This document shows, piece by piece, positions 46,716 to 51,466 of a stretch of 51,466 bases of DNA; within the stretch, counting starts at the first letter, position 1, and every line of letters starts with the position of its first letter. The notes under the pieces were generated by a model, which was given only the letters and a program-made list of their open reading frames with translations, had not been told where the DNA came from and made no database searches. The translations under genes were made by a program, and so were the position numbers. The stretch spans positions 1-51,466 of the forward strand of contig JAFKGG010000375.1 of NCBI GenBank assembly GCA_017307915.1, given 5' to 3'. The stretch is from Burkholderiales bacterium. Its GTDB lineage: Bacteria; Pseudomonadota; Gammaproteobacteria; Burkholderiales; Burkholderiaceae_E.

Positions 46716-48436
46716 CAAAGCGCAGCGATGCGTGCGTGCAATAGAGCGGAGCGGCCGGCGCGGATCTGTTCGAAGCAGCTCGATACGGCGGCTTCGACCT
46801 GAGCAGGATCGTCGATCGTGACGCCGTAGGCACCCGCCGCCTGCGCGACCTGCGAGAAATCGACGCCCGCGGGCAGAACCGCCTGAAACTGATTGGCCCG
46901 GTGCGCGTAGCCATCGGGATAGACGCGTTCGGTGGCGCTCTTCACCGCGGCCCAGCCGCCGTTGTCGAGCACGACGGTCAAGGTCGGCAGCTCGTATTGC
47001 CTGGCGGCGGCGAAGAACGAAGTCGGGTTGCCGAGATAGAACGTGCCGTCGCCGACGATCCTGACCACGTCCCGCCGCGGGCATGCCAGCTTGGCGCCCA
47101 GCGCCACGCCGGCAGACCAGCCCAGACCGCCGCCGCCGTTGTGAAAGTAGGTGCCCGCGCGCGTGCGTGGAATCTGCGTAGCGACGATGCCCGACGAGCG
47201 CACGGCCTCGTTGATCAGTATCGCGTCATCGTCCATCTGGCGGGCCACGGCGGCGCAGAGATGGTGCGCCGAGACGGTGCCCGGCGCGCTGCCGACGCGT
47301 TTTGCCAATGCCGCCGCGGCCTCGCGCCGCGCACGCGCCTGCTCGGCCAGGCTTGCGACGCGCTGGGCGGCGCGTGCGGTGAAGGCGGCGTCGCGGCGGC
47401 TTTCGAGTGCCGCGCACAATTGCTCGAGCACGTGGCTGCTGTCGGCGGCGATGCGCTGGTGCACGGCATACGGCCACAGCGGCAGGTCGCGTTTGATCGG
47501 ATCGACGTCGATCTGGATCCAGTGCGAGCCCGCGGCCGGACCCACGTCGGCGGGGATCCAGGGCACGTCGACGTCCATCAGGATGCCCAGATCCGTATCG
47601 GGCAGCGCGTCGCCGGCATTGAAGCCCGCGAAACACGGATGATTGCGCGCGATGTTCAGACGCTGCGCATTGGCTTCGACCACGCGGACGCCGGCCAGGG
47701 TCGCGAATCGTGCCAGGGCATCTGCCGCGGCCGGGTTGCGTCCGGCATAGCTGGTGATGAGCAGCGGCGAGCGCGCCGCCAGCAAGCGCTCCACCACGCG
47801 CTCGATCTGATCGGGATCGGCGCCGCCGAGACGGCAGGCGCCGTAGTCGCTGTCCGGAAAATCGGCGATGTCGGCGCTGTCCCAGGATTGGGTCAGGGTC
47901 TCCCGGCGCAAGCTCATGTAGGCGGGCCCGGGCGGGTCGCTGCTCATGAGCGAATAGGCGCGGCGCAGCATCTCCTTGGCGACCACCCCCGAGGGCAGAT
48001 CCGCTTCCCATTTGATGAACGGGCGTACCAGGCTGGCCTGGTCATACGGCTCCTGGATGAAGTGCACGTAGTTGTCGCGGCCGCCGAGCAACTCGCCATG
48101 GCTGGTGAAAGGCGCCCGGCCGGCGATCAGCAGCACCGGCATGCGCGAACGAAATGCGTTGTGAAGACCGAGCGCCGCGTTCGCACTACCCGCGTCGACG
48201 TGTACCAGCACCACCTGGCCGCGCCCGGTGAGCGCGCCGTAGCCGAGCGCCATGTGCACCGCGAGGCTCTCGTGCGGGCACAGGATCGGCCGCAGCCGGA
48301 CGTCGCCCTCGGCCTCGTGGCGGGCAAGCTCTTCTATCAGCGGAGCGTGGTCGGTGCCGAGATTGGAGAAGATGAACTCGACGCCGAGATCCCGAAGCCC
48401 TTCGATGAAGTAGTGTGCGGCGGTATGTTGCGCCAT
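46715..48436 (-). CDS. Thiamine diphosphate-dependent decarboxylase/lyase (benzoylformate decarboxylase or acetolactate synthase family)
   Basis: A 573-residue ThDP enzyme. The cofactor-activating Glu is in CPHESLAVHMALGYGAL. The Mg/ThDP motif begins VGDGTFYLGNP and ends LDNGGW, the usual GDG-to-N spacing. The middle domain holds LARFATLAGVRVVEANAQRLN. Candidates are benzoylformate-, phenylpyruvate- or oxalyl-CoA-type decarboxylases and carboligases. Two aldehyde dehydrogenase genes precede it in the same direction, which favours a 2-oxo acid decarboxylase whose aldehyde product is oxidised next, as in the mandelate pathway. The substrate is inferred. Confidence 0.88.
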   Translation of the reverse strand: MAQHTAAHYFIEGLRDLGVEFIFSNLGTDHAPLIEELARHEAEGDVRLRPILCPHESLAVHMALGYGALTGRGQVVLVHVDAGSANAALGLHNAFRSRMPVLLIAGRAPFTSHGELLGGRDNYVHFIQEPYDQASLVRPFIKWEADLPSGVVAKEMLRRAYSLMSSDPPGPAYMSLRRETLTQSWDSADIADFPDSDYGACRLGGADPDQIERVVERLLAARSPLLITSYAGRNPAAADALARFATLAGVRVVEANAQRLNIARNHPCFAGFNAGDALPDTDLGILMDVDVPWIPADVGPAAGSHWIQIDVDPIKRDLPLWPYAVHQRIAADSSHVLEQLCAALESRRDAAFTARAAQRVASLAEQARARREAAAALAKRVGSAPGTVSAHHLCAAVARQMDDDAILINEAVRSSGIVATQIPRTRAGTYFHNGGGGLGWSAGVALGAKLACPRRDVVRIVGDGTFYLGNPTSFFAAARQYELPTLTVVLDNGGWAAVKSATERVYPDGYAHRANQFQAVLPAGVDFSQVAQAAGAYGVTIDDPAQVEAAVSSCFEQIRAGRSALLHARIAAL

Positions 48437-48462
48437 GGCAATGCAGTGCGGGTGGAGTCTGT

Positions 48463-49965
48463 CTAGGCGCGGGGCGCAGTGCGGCGCTGATCGCGGTCGG
48501 CACGAATGTAGAGATTCTTGATCCGACGATACTTGTCGAAGGCGGCCAGGCCGAAGTCCTTGCCGAAGCCGGATTGCTTGAAGCCGCCGAACGGGCTCAC
48601 GACGTCGTTGCCGCGTCCATACGTATTGACCCAGACCGTTCCCGCTTCGATCTCGCGGGCGCTCGCCAGGGCCTTGTCGATGTCGCGTGTGTGCACGCCG
48701 GCGGCCAGGCCGTAAGTGGGATGGGCGGCCAGAGCCAGGCCTTCGTCGTAGTCGTCGAACACCTGCACCGTGAGCACCGGGCCGAAGATTTCGCTGCGCA
48801 CCGCGTCGTTGGTCGAGTCCATGCCGGTCAGCACCGTGGGTTCGAAGAACTGGCCGCCCTTGTGCTCGAAGCGCTTGCCGCCGACCAGCGTTTGCGCCCC
48901 CGCATCCTTGGCGCGCTTGACGATGGCGTCGATGCGGTTTGCCTGATCGGCTGAGATGATCGGCGGCAGCGTGGTCGCTTCGTGCCACGTGGGGCCGGCC
49001 TGCACGGCGCGCACTTCGTCGAGCACGCGCGCGATGAGTTCGTCGGCAATGCCGCGCTGGACGATGAGCCGGCTGCCGCAGAAGCATATCTGGCCGCTGT
49101 TGCGGGTCAGCGAAGCGGCGACCAGGCTCGCAAGCTCGGCGACGTCCGGGGCATCGTCGAAGACCAGTTGCGGGCTCTTGCCGCCGAGTTCGAGCGATAC
49201 CGGTTTGATGCCGTGCTGCGCGGCTTCGCACATCACGGTGACGCCGGTCTGGGTCGATCCGGTGAAAGTGACGTAGCCGACGCCGGGGTGACGCACGAGT
49301 GCGTTGCCGGTGATCGCGCCCGAGCCGATCAGTACGTTGAACAGCCCCGGCGGCACTCCCGCGCGAACGCCGAGCGCAGCGATGCGCAGAATGGCGAAGG
49401 GCGTGAGTTCGGACGGCTTGAGCACCACTGCGTTGCCGGCGGCCAGTGCCGGTGCGAACTTGGCGGTGGCCAGCAGCAGCGGCACGTTCCAGGGCGTGAT
49501 CGCGGCGACGACGCCATAGGGTTCGTGTTGCGTGAAGCTCAGAATGCCGCGCGCCGTGTCGAACACCTCGCCGGGTGACTTGTCGGCGCATTCGGCATAG
49601 AAGCGCAGCAGCTCGGCGACCACCGGCAGGTCGCGCCCCATCGTTTCAGCGATCGGCCGCGAGGAGCACAGCGATTCGAGCCGGGCCAGCTCGACGCGAT
49701 GTTCATCGACCAGGCTGGCCCAATGGCGCATGACGGCCGCACGCTGGCGCGGCGCGATGTCGGACCAGCCCGAGACGCGCAATGCGCTGCGGGCCGATTC
49801 GACCGCGCGATCGACGCAGTCGGCGGTGGCTTCGCGGAACTCGCATGCGAGGTGCCCGTCAGAGGGCCTGAATACGCCGATCGCCGTGCCGCCGGTGGCT
49901 GCGAATTCTCCGCCGATGAACGACGAGCGATCGATCGAGACCGAATCGGGGTTGAATGAATTCAT
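48463..49965 (-). CDS. NAD(P)-dependent aldehyde dehydrogenase
   Basis: A 500-residue aldehyde dehydrogenase: AAITPWNVPLLLATAKFAPALAAGN, general base in LELGGKSPQLVFDDA, nucleophile in RNSGQICFCGSRL, and C-terminal FGGFKQSGFGKDFG. The ATG at 49965 (MNSFNPDSVS) is chosen; the frame remains open upstream without homology. It lies 26 bases before the ThDP enzyme gene and 29 bases after a second aldehyde dehydrogenase gene. Aromatic or semialdehyde substrates are both possible. Confidence 0.92.
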   Translation of the reverse strand: MNSFNPDSVSIDRSSFIGGEFAATGGTAIGVFRPSDGHLACEFREATADCVDRAVESARSALRVSGWSDIAPRQRAAVMRHWASLVDEHRVELARLESLCSSRPIAETMGRDLPVVAELLRFYAECADKSPGEVFDTARGILSFTQHEPYGVVAAITPWNVPLLLATAKFAPALAAGNAVVLKPSELTPFAILRIAALGVRAGVPPGLFNVLIGSGAITGNALVRHPGVGYVTFTGSTQTGVTVMCEAAQHGIKPVSLELGGKSPQLVFDDAPDVAELASLVAASLTRNSGQICFCGSRLIVQRGIADELIARVLDEVRAVQAGPTWHEATTLPPIISADQANRIDAIVKRAKDAGAQTLVGGKRFEHKGGQFFEPTVLTGMDSTNDAVRSEIFGPVLTVQVFDDYDEGLALAAHPTYGLAAGVHTRDIDKALASAREIEAGTVWVNTYGRGNDVVSPFGGFKQSGFGKDFGLAAFDKYRRIKNLYIRADRDQRRTAPRA

Positions 49966-49994
49966 CGCTGCTGCTGCCCTCGTGCGCGGGCGGC

Positions 49995-51466
49995 TCAGCG
50001 TGCGCTCGGTACGACGACGTCGTACCAGACCTTGGCCGAGCGCTTCTTTACGTCGTCGACGTAGATGGTCTTGACTTCGGTGTAGGCGTTCAGGCCGTCT
50101 TCGCCGAGTTCGCGGCCGACGCCGGACTGCTTGTAGCCGCCGAAGGGCGCGGCCGGGCTCAGAACGTGCCATTCGTTGACCCACACCCAGCCGGCGCGCA
50201 GTCGACGCGCAACTTGCGAGGCGCGCTCCGCGTCGCTGCTCCAGACACCGGCGGCCAGGCCGTAGGGCGAGTCGTTGGCAAGACGCACGGCGTCCTGGTC
50301 GTCTTCGTAACGCAGCACCGACAGCACCGGGCCGAAGATCTCTTCGCGCGCGATGCGCATCTGGTTGTCCACGTCGGAGAAGATCGTCGGCGCGACGAAC
50401 TGGCCGCGCGCCAGTGCGCCGTCGGTAAGGCGCTTGCCGCCGATGCGCAGCCGTGCGCCTTCCTTGATGCCGATGTCGACGTATTGCAGGATGCGGTTGA
50501 GCTGCTTGTCTGAGACGACCGGGCCGACGTTGGTTTCGGGATCCATCGGATCGCCGACTTTCAGGCCGCGGGCGCGTTCGACCAGGCGCTCGACGAAGGC
50601 GTCATGCTTGGCCCGGCTGAGCAGCAGGCGGGTGCCGGATTCGCAGACTTGGCCGGAGTGAAAGAGCGATGCGTACAGGGCGCCGTCGGTGGCCAGTTCC
50701 GGGTCGGCATCATCCAGCACCACGTTGGCCGATTTGCCGCCGCACTCGAGCGTCACGCGCTTCAAGGTGTCGCCGGCCAGTGCCATGACACGCCGTCCGA
50801 CTTCGGTGGAGCCGGTGAACGCGATCTTGTCGACCAGCGGATGGGTCACCAGGGCTTCGCCGACTTCGGCGTCGCCGGTGATGATGTTGACGACGCCTTT
50901 CGGAATGCCTGCCGCATGGCAGAGTTCGGCGAGCAGCAGCCCGGTTGCCGGCGTTTCGGGGGCCAGCTTCAGAACCACCGTGTTGCCGGTGGCCAGGGCT
51001 GAGCCGAGCTTCCACAAGGCCATCGGCAGCGGAAAGTTCCACGGAATGATCTGGGCGCAGACGCCGATCGGCTCGCGCAGCGTCGACAGGAACGAACGCC
51101 CTTGCCGCTGCTGGCCTTCGATCGGCTTGGGCTGGCCATCGTAGCGCTCGGCCATTTGCGCGAAATACTTCATCTGGCTGACGCCCAATGCGACGTCGGT
51201 GCGTGCCTTGTTGATCAAGGCACCGGCGTCGCGCGCCTCCAGCAAGGAGAATTCTTCGGCGCGCGCCTTGAGCCCGTCGGCGATGGATTCCAGCGCGCGG
51301 CGGCGATCGGTGGCGCTCCACTCATGGCGCCAGGGTCCGCTGTCGAAGGCGCGCCGCGCCGCCTCGACCGCCCTGGCGGTGTCGGCGACGCTGGCCCAGG
51401 GCGCGGTCGCGACCGCCTCGCCGGTGGCGGGATTGGGCGATACGTAGGTCTGACCGCTTTCAGAAT
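49995..51466 (-). CDS. NAD-dependent aldehyde dehydrogenase, 5' end outside the window
   Basis: At least 490 residues of an aldehyde dehydrogenase; the frame is open to the right edge, with typical N-terminal sequence YVSPNPATGEAV already present, so only a short N-terminal part is missing. Motifs: IIPWNFPLPMALWKLGSALA, general base in LECGGKSANVVLDDADPEL, nucleophile in HSGQVCESGTRLL, and C-terminal FGGYKQSGVGRELGEDGL. It is the most upstream visible gene of the aldehyde dehydrogenase/ThDP enzyme unit. The subfamily resembles betaine- and gamma-guanidinobutyraldehyde dehydrogenases. Confidence 0.93.
   Translation of the reverse strand, partial: SESGQTYVSPNPATGEAVATAPWASVADTARAVEAARRAFDSGPWRHEWSATDRRRALESIADGLKARAEEFSLLEARDAGALINKARTDVALGVSQMKYFAQMAERYDGQPKPIEGQQRQGRSFLSTLREPIGVCAQIIPWNFPLPMALWKLGSALATGNTVVLKLAPETPATGLLLAELCHAAGIPKGVVNIITGDAEVGEALVTHPLVDKIAFTGSTEVGRRVMALAGDTLKRVTLECGGKSANVVLDDADPELATDGALYASLFHSGQVCESGTRLLLSRAKHDAFVERLVERARGLKVGDPMDPETNVGPVVSDKQLNRILQYVDIGIKEGARLRIGGKRLTDGALARGQFVAPTIFSDVDNQMRIAREEIFGPVLSVLRYEDDQDAVRLANDSPYGLAAGVWSSDAERASQVARRLRAGWVWVNEWHVLSPAAPFGGYKQSGVGRELGEDGLNAYTEVKTIYVDDVKKRSAKVWYDVVVPSAR

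Overview
The window is about 51 kb of GC-rich chromosomal DNA, densely packed with catabolic and transport operons. A Burkholderiales (Alcaligenaceae/Bordetella-like) beta-proteobacterium fits best. This placement is an inference from base composition, a Bug/TctC-type receptor plus the remnant of a second one, many CaiB, IclR, LysR and Liv-type genes, and GTP-dependent PEP carboxykinase. There are no rRNA or tRNA genes, insertion sequences, phage genes or CRISPR arrays that I can support.

Layout. 1-3.1 kb: end of an M19 dipeptidase, an aspartase-like fumarate lyase and a methylaspartate ammonia-lyase, one direction. 3.1-5.0 kb: an MhpD-like hydratase and a LysR regulator. 5.4-7.3 kb: pckG. 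7.5-8.2 kb: a FitAB/VapBC-like toxin-antitoxin pair with an operator palindrome. 8.3-11.4 kb: a CaiB CoA-transferase, citryl-CoA lyase-like and PdxA operon. 11.7-20.3 kb: a lower-GC catabolic island with an amidase, a relic of a Bug receptor, a NicX-like ring-cleavage dioxygenase, a Rieske oxygenase, a three-gene ABC importer, a kynurenine-formamidase-like hydrolase and a divergent IclR regulator. 20.4-26.0 kb: IclR, mmsA, an SMR transporter, gabD and an alcohol dehydrogenase. 26.3-28.1 kb: a NarX/NarL-type two-component pair.

28.1-37.7 kb is a cyanate-linked region. A perfect sigma-54 promoter and a 20-bp palindromic upstream site precede an OsmC, ACAD-fold flavoprotein and CynA/NrtA-like binding protein operon. 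The gene for the enhancer-binding protein lies just upstream. Divergent from it is a DJ-1-family gene followed by cynABD and cynS. Two family members here have lost their classical catalytic residue (Cys in the DJ-1 protein, the YEG-type Glu in the ACAD protein), so an undescribed pathway that feeds or handles cyanate or a related nitrogen compound is plausible.

37.7-43.4 kb: a complete Liv-type ABC importer plus a crotonase. 43.6-46.6 kb: a Bug receptor, a UbiD decarboxylase interrupted by a one-base frameshift, and UbiX. Two copies of a TetR-type operator separate these two divergent units. 46.7-51.5 kb: a ThDP-dependent decarboxylase and two aldehyde dehydrogenases, the last cut by the window edge. 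Together this end looks like an aromatic-acid or 2-oxo-acid degradation locus.
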